Positions 18,188 to 27,329 are shown, counted from the stretch's first letter. The stretch: 64,000 bases of DNA from Leptospiraceae bacterium (GCA_016708435.1 JADJFV010000034.1:472956-536955), one strand, 5' to 3'. A program made the numbers and translations. Notes: generated by a model from the letters alone, not told the origin.

Positions 18188-18959
18188 ATACTTCTTCTGC
18201 TTTCTTGAATTCAGAGTTAAATAGATAGGCAAATCCCAAATCTTTTAATTCTGAATCAGATAACACATCCTTTTTCTCAAACTCCGCGATTCGATTGATG
18301 ATTGGTTTAAATTCTTGTTTCTTCTCATCATAGCTCGGCAATTCTTTTTTGCCTGGAATTTTACCAAAAAGGAATTGAGCCTCTTGGTATTTTCCAAGTG
18401 CATTGAGAGATAAACCAGCCTTGAGGTAGATATCGTAATTGGCATCTAGTAATTTATAAACTGATTTAAAATACTGAATTAATTCTAAATGCTTCTTTAA
18501 TTGAAAGTAGCATTCAATTCTTTCTTTGATAAATTCATTTGGATTGCTTCCCTGACGCTTCAGGGATAAATCCATAAAGCTTAGGCAATCTTCATAAGCT
18601 TCCAATTCAAAAGAGACTTTTACTGAGAAGTTAATGATAATTAAACACAAAGGCGGGTTGTTTTTCTCAAGGTATTCTTTTACCTTTTGCAAAGCTAAAG
18701 ATTTATTTCCCGAATAATAGGCGATATAAGCATTGACCAAAGGAGTAAATACTGATAAACCGCTATTGGAAAGCCCAACAAAATCCTGACTGGATCTAAA
18801 TCCAAGCTCATACTTTGCCAGGATTGCTAAATGGTTTAAAAGCGCGCTAGAGGGATTTTCTTTCACCGCGTCCACCACATCCTCAAAAGATCCAACTTCA
18901 AAACTTTCCCATGTTTCTCTTTCCAAATTATTTGTTGAATATTTAGCTGATTGTATCAT
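18159..18959 (-). CDS. TPR-like repeat protein
   Basis: 266 residues, all helical, with repeating tetratricopeptide-like units (for example KAGLSLNALGKYQEAQFLFG and LGFAYLFNSEFKKAEEVFKR near the end). No signal peptide or TM helix is seen, so it is probably a cytoplasmic scaffold protein. Its 3' end overlaps the 3' end of the convergent exported-protein gene by 29 bp. No specific partner is suggested by the neighbours. Confidence 0.65.
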   Translation of the reverse strand: MIQSAKYSTNNLERETWESFEVGSFEDVVDAVKENPSSALLNHLAILAKYELGFRSSQDFVGLSNSGLSVFTPLVNAYIAYYSGNKSLALQKVKEYLEKNNPPLCLIIINFSVKVSFELEAYEDCLSFMDLSLKRQGSNPNEFIKERIECYFQLKKHLELIQYFKSVYKLLDANYDIYLKAGLSLNALGKYQEAQFLFGKIPGKKELPSYDEKKQEFKPIINRIAEFEKKDVLSDSELKDLGFAYLFNSEFKKAEEVFKRVAYAIK

Positions 18960-19043
18960 TATTAACCTACCTATCTATATATGAATCGGGATGTTTATTA
19001 ATTTTGGTTATACTTTTTTTTAAGAAAGGAAGATACTTATAAT

Positions 19044-20036
19044 ATGGAAAAGCAAAACCATGTAAATGGAATTGTGCTCGGTAAATTTTACCCTTTACAC
19101 AAAGGGCATATTTATCTAATTGAATCTGCATGTAAGCTAGTCGATTCACTGGAAATAATTGTTGGAACTCTTGAAAGAGAAGCGATTGCCGGAGATGTGC
19201 GATTCGATTGGGCAAAGAAAACATTTCCAAGTCTAAAAGTTCATCATCTAACAGATGAAAACCCACAATACCCTGAAGAGCATCCCGATTTTTGGAATAT
19301 TTGGAAAACGAGTATTCGCAAGCTTATTCCTGGAAAAATTGATTTTGTATTTAGCTCCGAAACATATGGGGATGAATTAGCAAAACATCTAGGCGCGAAA
19401 CATATCTGTATTGACTTAGATAGAAAAGCATTTCCAATTTCCGGAACCAAAATCAGAGAAAATCCTTTAAAATACTGGGAATTTTTATCACCTGCGGCAA
19501 AACCCCATTTTGTGCGACGAGTTGTTCTATATGGCCCTGAATCAACTGGCAAAACAACATTAGCCCGAAAACTGGCAGAGTATTTTAATACAAATTGGAT
19601 TCCTGAATTTGCAAGAGAATACTTAGAAGAAAAAGATACTCCGGTGGAACTTTCTGATATCCCAATCATAGCAGAAGGTCAAATTCGAATCGAAGAAGAA
19701 GCCGCAAAAAGCGCAAATAAAATTCTATTTTGCGATACAGATGTGCTGATCACAAAAGTGTATAGCGAGCATTACTACAATACCTGTCCGGAGTGGATCA
19801 CGGAAGCTGCGTATAATCGTAACTATGCGCTTCATCTATTGACGTATATTGATATCCCCTGGGTGGAAGATAAATTAAGAGATAGGGGAGATAGAAAAGA
19901 AGAAATGTTTGAACTTTTTAAATCAGAACTAGAAAAAGCAAAGCGTCCTTATAGATTAATTACCGGAAATTTTGAAGAGAGATTTCAAAAAGCAGTGGAA
20001 ATCATAAAACAAGAAATTCTCATGGAAGAACCATGA
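19044..20036 (+). CDS. nadR: NadR-like nicotinamide mononucleotide adenylyltransferase / ribosylnicotinamide kinase
   Basis: 330 residues with two domains. Residues 1-155 form a nucleotidylyltransferase with GIVLGKFYPLHKGH (the HxGH-type active site) and a later ISGTKIREN motif. Residues about 156-330 form a P-loop kinase starting GPESTGKTTLARKLAEYF, with EFAREYLEE as in NadR. This is the bifunctional salvage enzyme that makes NMN and NAD from nicotinamide riboside. The N-terminal DNA-binding domain of enterobacterial NadR is absent. An AAAGGAAGA at 19025 provides a ribosome binding site. It overlaps the next gene by 4 bp. Confidence 0.88.
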   Translation: MEKQNHVNGIVLGKFYPLHKGHIYLIESACKLVDSLEIIVGTLEREAIAGDVRFDWAKKTFPSLKVHHLTDENPQYPEEHPDFWNIWKTSIRKLIPGKIDFVFSSETYGDELAKHLGAKHICIDLDRKAFPISGTKIRENPLKYWEFLSPAAKPHFVRRVVLYGPESTGKTTLARKLAEYFNTNWIPEFAREYLEEKDTPVELSDIPIIAEGQIRIEEEAAKSANKILFCDTDVLITKVYSEHYYNTCPEWITEAAYNRNYALHLLTYIDIPWVEDKLRDRGDRKEEMFELFKSELEKAKRPYRLITGNFEERFQKAVEIIKQEILMEEP

Positions 20037-20938
20037 AAGAGAAAATTAAAATCACCGAAGTCGGTCCGCGCGATGGACTCCAAAATGAAACAAAGGTCAT
20101 TTCAACAGAAGACAAATCTCATTTTATAAACCTATTAATTGATGCAGGTCTAAAAAATATAGAAGTAACTTCTTTCGTCAAGGCTGATAAGATTCCTCAA
20201 CTCTCCGACGCAACCGAGCTTTCTAAACAAATTAATTTTCAAAATGCAGAAATCGCATACTCAGCATTAACTCCTAATCTAAAAGGATACGAGGTAGCTA
20301 TACAATCCGGTTTCAAAGAAGTCGCAATCTTTGGAGCAGCCTCTGAAAGCTTTACAAAAAAAAATATCAATCGAACGATTGAAGAGTCCTTGAGCGGTTT
20401 CAAAGAATTAACCGATAGGGCGCAAAAAGATGGAATCAAAGTCAGAGGATATATATCTACAGTAGTTGCCTGTCCCTATGAAGGTAAAATTTCACCCGAC
20501 GTTGTAAATTCAGTTGTGTTAAGAATGCAAGACTTAGGAGTCTATGAAATTTCTCTTGGTGAAACAATTGGAGTTGCCGTTCCATCGGAAGTAGAATTAC
20601 TTCTAAATGCTTTATTAAAAAAGAATAATGCGTCTTTTTTTGCAGGGCATTTTCATGATACTTATGTAATGGCAATTGCAAATGTATCTAAAAGTCTAGA
20701 GATGGGATTACGCTCATTTGACTCTAGTGCGGGTGGACTCGGCGGATGTCCCTATGCAAAAGGAGCAAGTGGAAATTTGGCTACCGAAGATTTAGTTTAT
20801 TTTCTAGAATGTTCTAATTTTGAATCAGGGGCTAATCTTGATATACTCGTAAAGGCTTCGCAGTTTATGGAATTAAAATTAAATAAACCTTTACTCTCAA
20901 AAACCTATTTAGCTAGAAAGAAAATTCTAGAATTATGA
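20033..20938 (+). CDS. Hydroxymethylglutaryl-CoA lyase
   Basis: 301 residues. The N-terminal KITEVGPRDGLQNE is the HMG-CoA lyase/DRE-TIM signature with its catalytic Arg-Asp. HFHDTY supplies the metal-binding His, and GGLGGCPYAKGASGN near residue 235 carries the flexible-loop catalytic Cys. It should cleave HMG-CoA to acetyl-CoA and acetoacetate, in leucine degradation or ketone metabolism. The ATGA overlap with nadR and another ATGA overlap with the next gene show a tight operon. Confidence 0.92.
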   Translation: MKEKIKITEVGPRDGLQNETKVISTEDKSHFINLLIDAGLKNIEVTSFVKADKIPQLSDATELSKQINFQNAEIAYSALTPNLKGYEVAIQSGFKEVAIFGAASESFTKKNINRTIEESLSGFKELTDRAQKDGIKVRGYISTVVACPYEGKISPDVVNSVVLRMQDLGVYEISLGETIGVAVPSEVELLLNALLKKNNASFFAGHFHDTYVMAIANVSKSLEMGLRSFDSSAGGLGGCPYAKGASGNLATEDLVYFLECSNFESGANLDILVKASQFMELKLNKPLLSKTYLARKKILEL

Positions 20939-21780
20939 AATCGGAAAGAGATTTTCTACAAAATCTGGCAAATAAATATTCTGATGCATCTTACCTAGCA
21001 AGTGATCCAATCGAATTTTGTTATCGTTATAAAACAAAGAAAGACATTGAGATTGTCGGTTTTATAGCGGCATTGTTTTCTTATGGAAATGTGCTTTCTA
21101 TCAAACAACATCTAGAAAAGCTCTTTACCTTATTAGGCAAATCGCCATTTGCTTTTATAAAAGAAGGAGACTTTTCAAAAATCGAAAAAGAAATTCCTAA
21201 GTATAGATTTCAAACACATAAGGATAATCTAATATTCCTACAAACACTTTCTTCTATCTTAAAAGATAGGAACAGTTTGGAATCTTTGTTTCATTTAGAG
21301 AATAAAGAAGCTGTTTTAAATGAAAGAATTGTGAATTTCCAAAATCATTTTATCACAACAGTAAAAGAGATTACCAGCAAATTCAAATTAAGCTACGGAC
21401 TTCAATTCTTGATTGGTTCTGGTATATTAGGATCTTCTAATAAACGGTATTGCATGTTTTTAAGGTGGATGGTAAGAGATTCATTTCCTGATTTTGGAAT
21501 TTATAAATCAATTCCAAAATCGTCCCTACTCTATCCAACAGATGTTCATATCGTTCGACTTTCTAGAATATTAGGATTTTCGCATAGACGAACCGTTGAC
21601 TTTCAATTGGCAAAGAGTATTTCCGATCATTTTAAAATTATAAATCCGAAAGACCCACTTGCCTATGATTTTGCTTTAAGTAGACTTGGAATTCTAAAGA
21701 TTTGTAAGAGTAAATATGTTCCAGAAATTTGTGAATCCTGTGAATTAAAAAAGATTTGTAATATTTACAATTCCAAATAA
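20935..21780 (+). CDS. TIGR02757/DUF2400 family protein
   Basis: 281 residues. The sequence fits the TIGR02757 family: FIAALFSYGNV near the N-terminus, CMFLRWMVR and LLYPTDVHIVRLSRILGF in the middle, and a C-terminal Cys cluster (CESCELKKIC) that may bind a metal, as in helix-hairpin-helix DNA glycosylase relatives. The family has no established function. It is translationally coupled to the HMG-CoA lyase gene by an ATGA overlap. Confidence 0.8.
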   Translation: MKSERDFLQNLANKYSDASYLASDPIEFCYRYKTKKDIEIVGFIAALFSYGNVLSIKQHLEKLFTLLGKSPFAFIKEGDFSKIEKEIPKYRFQTHKDNLIFLQTLSSILKDRNSLESLFHLENKEAVLNERIVNFQNHFITTVKEITSKFKLSYGLQFLIGSGILGSSNKRYCMFLRWMVRDSFPDFGIYKSIPKSSLLYPTDVHIVRLSRILGFSHRRTVDFQLAKSISDHFKIINPKDPLAYDFALSRLGILKICKSKYVPEICESCELKKICNIYNSK

Positions 21781-21789
21781 AAAGCCTAC

Positions 21790-22863
21790 ATGGAAATACT
21801 TTTTTCGAAGTCTGAAATTCTCTGGCAAGAAACCCTATTCCCTCTATCTACCATTTTTTTATCTGTTGGATTATTGGTATTTGCCTTTGCAGCTTACCTT
21901 TTTTACACCTATAAATTTCGTTTTTCTTTTATTGGGTCCATCGTTTCGGTATTCATTACAGGGTTTGTAATTTGGAGTGGTAGCGGCACAAAGTCTGGCT
22001 TAAACCTAAAAATGAATACATTTACTAAGACGGCTATAGTAGCGGATAATCTTAGTAATTCGGAGTATAAAATCAACTTCGATGAGCTTGCCTCTTACTC
22101 CAAGCAAGAATACAAAAAGAGTGATAAAAATAAAACCGTGACCTATCATCAGTTTTTTCTTCATTTAAAGAATGGGGCTTATTTCAAATTAAAAGAATCA
22201 AACGATTTTTCAGAAATAAAGCTTCTAATGAATCAAATGCAAAAGGAATTGGATCTACCTGTAGCTTTTAATCATAAAGAAATTCAAAAGAATGCAAACG
22301 AGAAAAAGGAATTTGATAGTCGTGAAATCTGTGATTTTAAATTCGAAAAAATTCAAAAAGAAAAAACAGAAAGCACATGCTCTCTTAGCTGGAAAGCCAA
22401 AATGCCTAACTATCTCTACCCTATTCTTTGTATTTTTTTTCTAGCACTTCTGATTTGGATGGATTCAATTTTCATAGAAGGATTTTCAAAATCCCATTTC
22501 TACTGGCTAATCGGAATTAGTCTATTTGTAGTTCCTTTTGGTTTTCTGGGAATTCAAAGATTCAATGCAACGATACATTTAAAATTTGACAAAGATAAAA
22601 TTTCTAGCTCTATTCAAAATTCAATTCTAAACAAAAACGCTGAAGCTAATATTAGTTATTCACAAATTAAATTTATTGATGCACAAATGGAAACAATGCA
22701 GGATTCTTTTGTGATTTCTCCCTTCAGTCCCGAGACTCAAATTTCCATTTCAGAGATCACTGATACAGAAAATTTATCACATTATCTTTCCTTCTCTGTT
22801 TATAGTCTACCTGTTGTTGACAAATTACGATTATGCGACTTAATCAAACTTGCTTTACATTAA
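21790..22863 (+). CDS. Hypothetical membrane protein
   Basis: 357 residues. Two TM helices lie near the N-terminus (about residues 15-40 and 45-60) and two more near 210-250 (YLYPILCIFFLALLIWM and FYWLIGISLFVVPFGFLG). The soluble stretches between and after them look like PH-like or photosystem-type regulatory domains but cannot be assigned. It starts 9 bp after the TIGR02757 stop and ends the four-gene run. Confidence 0.6.
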   Translation: MEILFSKSEILWQETLFPLSTIFLSVGLLVFAFAAYLFYTYKFRFSFIGSIVSVFITGFVIWSGSGTKSGLNLKMNTFTKTAIVADNLSNSEYKINFDELASYSKQEYKKSDKNKTVTYHQFFLHLKNGAYFKLKESNDFSEIKLLMNQMQKELDLPVAFNHKEIQKNANEKKEFDSREICDFKFEKIQKEKTESTCSLSWKAKMPNYLYPILCIFFLALLIWMDSIFIEGFSKSHFYWLIGISLFVVPFGFLGIQRFNATIHLKFDKDKISSSIQNSILNKNAEANISYSQIKFIDAQMETMQDSFVISPFSPETQISISEITDTENLSHYLSFSVYSLPVVDKLRLCDLIKLALH

Positions 22864-22900
22864 ATCAAAATTTTGGTTATACAACTTGTGAAGGATTTAC

Positions 22901-23080
22901 AGTCATTTCGAACATCGCTCAATGCTGTCAAGTTAAGTGAAACCAAGAAGAAATTAACCGCGAAGGGCACGAAGAGCGCGAAGAAAAGATAAGTTTTAAT
23001 AAACTCCTTCGTGAACTTCGTGTCCTTCGTGGTGAAAAAAATCCTTAACTTAATGACATTGTAAGCTGTTCGAGGTGACT
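22901..23080. repeat. Nested inverted-repeat element between convergent genes
   Basis: Three nested inverted pairs: an outer AGTCATTTCGAACA against TGTTCGAGGTGACT, a middle GTCAAGTTAAG against CTTAACTTAATGAC, and an inner pair of CACGAAG-type units (CCGCGAAGGGCACGAAGAG facing CTTCGTGTCCTTCGTGGTG). The whole would fold into a long imperfect hairpin. The inner unit resembles a very common bacterial intergenic repeat. It may also terminate both convergent genes. Confidence 0.6.
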
Positions 23081-23082
23081 TA

Positions 23083-24897
23083 TTACTTACTAACTCTCTT
23101 TCTTAAAGTTCCGTCTAGGACTTTTTTGCGAAGTCTTAGAGATGCGGGGGTAACTTCGAGTAGCTCATCGTCATCTAAGAATTCGATGGATTGCTCAAGA
23201 GTTAATTTGCGCGGAGGAACTAAACGAATTGCTTCATCGGTTCCACTTGCACGAACGTTTGTTAGTTTCTTTCCTTTGCATGGATTTACTTCTAGATCGT
23301 TTTCTCTTTGATGTTCTCCGATGATCATTCCCGGATAAACAGAAACGACTGGATCAACAAAAAGTGCACCGCGCTCTTGAATCTTCCAGAGCGAATAAGC
23401 AGTAGTATCCCCTGAGTCCATAGAAATAAGGGCACCATTCTTACGACCTGGAATTTCTCCTTTAAAAGGACCATAATTTAAAAAGCGAGAGGTAGATACG
23501 CCTTCGCCTCTTGTTTCAGAAATAAAATATCCTCTAAATCCAATCATTCCACGAGTAGGAATTATGTATTCAATACGAGTGATTCCGGATTCGTGCGCAT
23601 CCATATGAGTCATTTCGCCTTTACGACGATTGAGTTCGGAAATAATTTGACCGGTAAATCTTTCCGGCATATCCATAACTAATGTTTCATAAGGCTCAAG
23701 CTTTGATCCGTCTTCAGCGGTTCTATAAATAACTTCCGGTTTAGAAACTTGTAATTCATACCCTTCTCGGCGCATATTTTCAATTAAAATGGAAAGGTGT
23801 AATTCCCCTCTTCCTAAAATTTTAAAACGGTCTTTGTCATCTGTTTCTTCCAAGCGCATAGCAACGTTTACCTGCAATTCTCTATCTAGACGTTCGCGGA
23901 TATTGCGGGTAGTCACGAGTTTGCCCTCTTTTCCAACGAAAGGAGAATTGTTTACCATAAAGAACATAGAAACAGTTGGCTCATCGACTGATATCGGAGG
24001 AAGTGGAAATGGTTGATTCAAATCACAAACAGTATCCCCGATAAATAAATCTGTTATACCGGCTAACGCAATTATATCTCCTGCTTCCGCAGAATCAATT
24101 TCATGTCGTTTTAAGCCTTCAAATCCATAGAGTTTAGAAATTTTATAATTTGCTTGTTTTGCGTCTTTCATAGTTACAAGAGTAATATCTTGTCCCTTAC
24201 GAATCGTTCCCTGGTAAATCTTTCCAATCGCAATACGACCAACGTATTCGCTATAGTCTAGACTTGTTACTTGGAATTGAAGAGGAGCTTTTACGTCTCC
24301 AGTAGAAAGTGGAACATGCTTTATAACCATGTCTAAGAGTGGCTCTAGATTTTTTCCAGGAGCTTCTTCGATATGATTTACAGCCCAACCTAGCTTTGCA
24401 GAAGCAAATATAATTGGAAAATCCATTTGTTCATCTGTAGCACCTAAATCATGGAATAAATCAAATACCATATCTACAACTTTGCTTGGTCTTGCACCAT
24501 CACGGTCAACTTTGTTCACAACTAAAATTGGTTTATGACCTAATTGGAGGGCTTTGTTTAGAACAAAACGAGTTTGTGGCATCGGTCCGTCAAATGCATC
24601 TACTAAAAGCAAGGAGCAATTTGCCATATTCAATACGCGCTCTACTTCACCACCGAAATCAGAGTGACCTGGAGTGTCTACGATATTGATTCTTGTGCCT
24701 TTGTATTGAACTGCTGTATTTTTCGCTAAAATTGTGATTCCACGCTCTTGCTCTAAATCATTAGAGTCCATCATACGTTCGCGATTTTCTTTTGATGTGA
24801 TAGCACCTGTCTCTTTTAAAATCCCATCTAGTAAAGTAGTCTTACCATGGTCGACGTGTGCGATGATACAAATATTTCTTATTTCCATGACTACCAT
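23083..24897 (-). CDS. typA: Ribosome-associated translational GTPase TypA/BipA
   Basis: 604 residues, the usual length. The GTPase domain has AHVDHGKTTLLDGIL (G1), a switch with RGITILAKN (G2), DTPGHSDFGGE (G3) and NKVDRDGA (G4). The EF-G-like domains and the TypA-specific C-terminal region with TRGMIGFRGYF and LVPPRKLTLEQSIEF follow. It binds the ribosome near the EF-G site and helps ribosome assembly and stress adaptation. It is a monocistronic-looking gene on the minus strand, divergent from the L21 operon. Confidence 0.96.
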   Translation of the reverse strand: MVVMEIRNICIIAHVDHGKTTLLDGILKETGAITSKENRERMMDSNDLEQERGITILAKNTAVQYKGTRINIVDTPGHSDFGGEVERVLNMANCSLLLVDAFDGPMPQTRFVLNKALQLGHKPILVVNKVDRDGARPSKVVDMVFDLFHDLGATDEQMDFPIIFASAKLGWAVNHIEEAPGKNLEPLLDMVIKHVPLSTGDVKAPLQFQVTSLDYSEYVGRIAIGKIYQGTIRKGQDITLVTMKDAKQANYKISKLYGFEGLKRHEIDSAEAGDIIALAGITDLFIGDTVCDLNQPFPLPPISVDEPTVSMFFMVNNSPFVGKEGKLVTTRNIRERLDRELQVNVAMRLEETDDKDRFKILGRGELHLSILIENMRREGYELQVSKPEVIYRTAEDGSKLEPYETLVMDMPERFTGQIISELNRRKGEMTHMDAHESGITRIEYIIPTRGMIGFRGYFISETRGEGVSTSRFLNYGPFKGEIPGRKNGALISMDSGDTTAYSLWKIQERGALFVDPVVSVYPGMIIGEHQRENDLEVNPCKGKKLTNVRASGTDEAIRLVPPRKLTLEQSIEFLDDDELLEVTPASLRLRKKVLDGTLRKRVSK

Positions 24898-24993
24898 AAA
24901 TTTCGAGAAAGGTTTGCTGTCGATACATTTCGTCTTGACTCCTAGCTAGGATGTTAAAATGTGGAATTTACTACTAATTAAATGGATAAATTT

Positions 24994-25302
24994 ATGTACG
25001 CAGTTATTTCACTCAGTAACCAACAATACAAAGTTCAAAAAGACCAGATTTTTTTAGCTCAAAAATCTGACAAACCTGTGGGATCAGAATTTGACGCTCA
25101 AATCCTACTCACAGCTCAAGAAAATAAAGTTAACATAGGCTCGCCAACTGTTAGCGGAGCAAAAGTAACTCTCAAGGTTTTAGAAGACGTTCGTGGCGAA
25201 AAAATCGACGGATTCAAATACAAGAGAAGAAAGAACTACCACAGACAGTGGGGTCACAGACAGGATTTACAAAAGTTTCAGGTTACCAATCTTAGCTTTT
25301 GA
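24994..25302 (+). CDS. rplU: 50S ribosomal protein L21
   Basis: 102 residues from the ATG at 24994, which gives the universal L21 start MYAVISLSNQQYKV; the ATG four codons upstream would add MDKF. FKYKRRKNYHRQWGHRQ near the C-terminus is the conserved 23S-rRNA-binding signature. It is first in the rplU-prp-rpmA operon, the usual bacterial order. The stop codon overlaps the TTG start of prp. Confidence 0.96.
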   Translation: MYAVISLSNQQYKVQKDQIFLAQKSDKPVGSEFDAQILLTAQENKVNIGSPTVSGAKVTLKVLEDVRGEKIDGFKYKRRKNYHRQWGHRQDLQKFQVTNLSF

Positions 25303-25619
25303 TTATCCTAGAAGTTAAAAAAGACAAAAAGGGAAATTATATAGGACTAATCAGTGAGGGGCACGCTCCAGACTCGTTTGGCAAAAAAGGAAGCAATATC
25401 CTTTGTGCGGCAGTCTCCACCTTAGTTCAAACATTATACTTACACTTGAAGATTATGTCTAACGTTTCTCATGAAACAATCCGAAAAGGATTTCTCGAAT
25501 TAGAAGTTTCTAAAACGAGTAAAGATACGAATCTAGCATTTAAAGTGATAATGACAGGAATACACAATTTATTGAAGCAGTACCCTGAAGAAATTCAGTT
25601 AGTAGAAAGTAATACTTAG
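25299..25619 (+). CDS. prp: Ribosomal-processing cysteine protease Prp
   Basis: 106 residues with a TTG start overlapping the L21 stop. EGHAPDSFGKKGSNILCAAVS carries both catalytic residues of the Prp family, His in GHA and Cys in the LCAAVS motif. In Firmicutes the enzyme trims an N-terminal extension from L27. The gene lies between rplU and rpmA as is normal for prp. Here L27 has no extension, so the substrate is unclear. Confidence 0.88.
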   Translation: MIILEVKKDKKGNYIGLISEGHAPDSFGKKGSNILCAAVSTLVQTLYLHLKIMSNVSHETIRKGFLELEVSKTSKDTNLAFKVIMTGIHNLLKQYPEEIQLVESNT

Positions 25620-25628
25620 GAGTTTAAA

Positions 25629-25904
25629 ATGGCACATAAAAAAGGTGGCGGTTCATCTAAAAACGGAAGAGATTCACACGCACAACGACTTGGATTGAAA
25701 AAATCTGGTGGTCAGTGGGTAAAAGCTGGTAATATCCTTATGAGACAAAGAGGAACCACTTTTAGAGCAGGCGTAAATGTAGGTGTTGGTCGTGACCATA
25801 CCCTATTTGCACTTGTAGATGGAATTGTAACATTTGGATACTTTGACAAGAAAAGAAAGAAGATTTCCATTGTTCCAAAAGCAGCAGCAACAGTAGCGGC
25901 TTAG
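25629..25904 (+). CDS. rpmA: 50S ribosomal protein L27
   Basis: 91 residues beginning MAHKKGGGSSKNGRDS, the canonical mature L27 N-terminus that reaches the peptidyl-transferase centre. QRGTTFRAGVNVGVGRDHTL follows. A strong GGAG ribosome binding site lies 7 bp upstream. An in-frame TAG (the prp stop, 25617-25619) directly precedes it and rules out a longer start. A terminator follows at 25924. Confidence 0.97.
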   Translation: MAHKKGGGSSKNGRDSHAQRLGLKKSGGQWVKAGNILMRQRGTTFRAGVNVGVGRDHTLFALVDGIVTFGYFDKKRKKISIVPKAAATVAA

Positions 25905-25923
25905 TTTTAGAACACAGTTTGAC

Positions 25924-25950
25924 TCCGCTCACTGAGCGGATTTGTTTTCT
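25924..25950 (+). terminator. Rho-independent terminator after rpmA
   Basis: TCCGCTC and GAGCGGA form a 7-bp stem with an ACT loop, followed by TTTGTTTTCTTT. It lies 20 bp after the L27 stop and closes the ribosomal-protein operon. Confidence 0.8.
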
Positions 25951-26005
25951 TTCAAAGTTTATAGCGTTCCCTGAGCATTCAGTTTCGAAGGGAACGAACT
26001 TAGCC

Positions 26006-26171
26006 GATTCAAATATTTAGATTTTTGAGCTTCTTTTTCCATTTTTTTGGTAAAATTCTGAAGTTTTTCATTCTATTTGCATTTTGATTCAAATATTTAG
26101 ATTTTAATCTTTCTTTTTCCATTCAAATTCAACTATTTATGATTTTTGAGCTTCTTTTTTCATTTTTCTGG
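26006..26171. repeat. Three degenerate AT-rich tandem units
   Basis: Three copies of a 40-50 bp pyrimidine-rich unit at 26006-26050, 26086-26125 and 26121-26171. Each reads roughly ATTCAAATATTTAGATTT, then GAGCTTCTTTTTCC and a T-rich end. No ORF crosses it. It lies in the 579-bp gap between rpmA and folD. Confidence 0.5.
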
Positions 26172-26252
26172 AAAAAGTAAGAACTTAGAGCAAAATTTTC
26201 AATTTTTGAGTTAGTTTTTACTTTTTTTTCCAAATTAAGACTTTAAAATCTC

Positions 26253-26414
26253 TTAATAACTCACCTTACGCAAGGTGAGTGACCAGCGTGCCCGTCGCTG
26301 GATATGGGGTTACACCTAACGGTGGGTTCGCTGCCGCGGGCTATTGATTTTATTAATTCATTAGATTCATCTAATATTCTTAATTTTATTACTTTGCGTA
26401 AGGTGAGTTAATAA
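26253..26414. repeat. MITE-like palindromic element with GC-rich core
   Basis: The 16-bp arm AACTCACCTTACGCAA (26258-26273) is repeated perfectly inverted as TTGCGTAAGGTGAGTT (26394-26409). The left arm also folds on itself (ACTCACCTT-ACGC-AAGGTGAGT). The interior holds further hairpins, CCAGCG/CGCTGG and CACC/GGTG, in a GC-rich block (26281-26341) unlike its AT-rich surroundings. No coding frame is inside. It looks like a small non-autonomous mobile element or a structured RNA. Confidence 0.6.
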
Positions 26415-26483
26415 ATTGAATTAGCAAGATTTAGCTTAGTGAGACTAGACAGAATATAGAGGTTAAATAAGATAGTTCTTGTT

Positions 26484-27329
26484 ATGATAAATCCAATCAT
26501 CCTCGACGGAAAAAAACTTTCTGAAAAAATTAAATCCCAAATCCAAGCTGAAATCCAAGTTTTAAAAGAAAAACATTCTTTTACCCCTACTCTGGCTACC
26601 ATTTTAGTAGGAAGTGATCCATCCTCGCAAGTATATGTAAAAATGAAAATCAACTCCTGTGAAAAGCTTGGAATGAAGTCCAAACTAGTTGAGCTTCCCG
26701 ATACAACTTCAACACTAGAACTCTTAAAAGTAATCGATGAATTAAATGAAGACAAAAGCATAACAGGAATTTTACTCCAACACCCTGTTCCAAAGCAAAT
26801 CGACGAACGGCTTGCATTTGACAGAATCGCAGAAAAAAAAGATGTAGATGGAGTAAATTCCCTCTCCTTTGGGAAATTGTCCATGGGAGAAAAGAGTTTT
26901 AATCCATGCACCCCTTATGGAATCATGCTTTTATTAGAAGAATATGGAATTAATCCAAGTGGCAAACAAGCCGTAGTCGTTGGACGCTCTCCTATTCTTG
27001 GAAAGCCAATGGCGATGATGCTACTCGAAAAAGATGCAACTGTTACAATTTGTCATTCTAAAACTAAAAATCTTCCTGAAATTTTAAAACAAGCAGACAT
27101 TGTTGTAGGTGCTGTTGGTAAACCTGAATTCATAAAAGCGGAATGGCTTAAAGATGGGGTCGTTCTTTTAGATGCAGGTTACAATCCAGGAAATGTGGGA
27201 GATATTGATTTAAAAAATGCAGCATCCAAGTCTTCTTATTACACTCCCGTTCCAGGTGGAGTTGGTCCGATGACCATTGCAGTTTTACTTCTACAAACTA
27301 TGCAAGCGGCAAAAGATAGCTTTACGTAG
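26484..27329 (+). CDS. folD: Methylenetetrahydrofolate dehydrogenase / cyclohydrolase
   Basis: 281 residues, the normal FolD length. Visible motifs are YVKMKINSCEKLGM with the catalytic Lys, GILLQHPVPKQID, DVDGVN, NPCTPYGIM, VVGRSPILGKPMAMMLL (Rossmann NADP site) and PVPGGVGPMTIAVLL. It interconverts 5,10-methylene-, methenyl- and 10-formyl-tetrahydrofolate in the cytoplasm. It follows the palindromic element and has no obvious operon partner upstream; cysS follows after 148 bp. Confidence 0.96.
   Translation: MINPIILDGKKLSEKIKSQIQAEIQVLKEKHSFTPTLATILVGSDPSSQVYVKMKINSCEKLGMKSKLVELPDTTSTLELLKVIDELNEDKSITGILLQHPVPKQIDERLAFDRIAEKKDVDGVNSLSFGKLSMGEKSFNPCTPYGIMLLLEEYGINPSGKQAVVVGRSPILGKPMAMMLLEKDATVTICHSKTKNLPEILKQADIVVGAVGKPEFIKAEWLKDGVVLLDAGYNPGNVGDIDLKNAASKSSYYTPVPGGVGPMTIAVLLLQTMQAAKDSFT

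Noticed and set aside
18967..19266. Minus-strand frame opposite nadR
   Set aside because: Covers the HxGH motif of NadR in reverse; no own signals.
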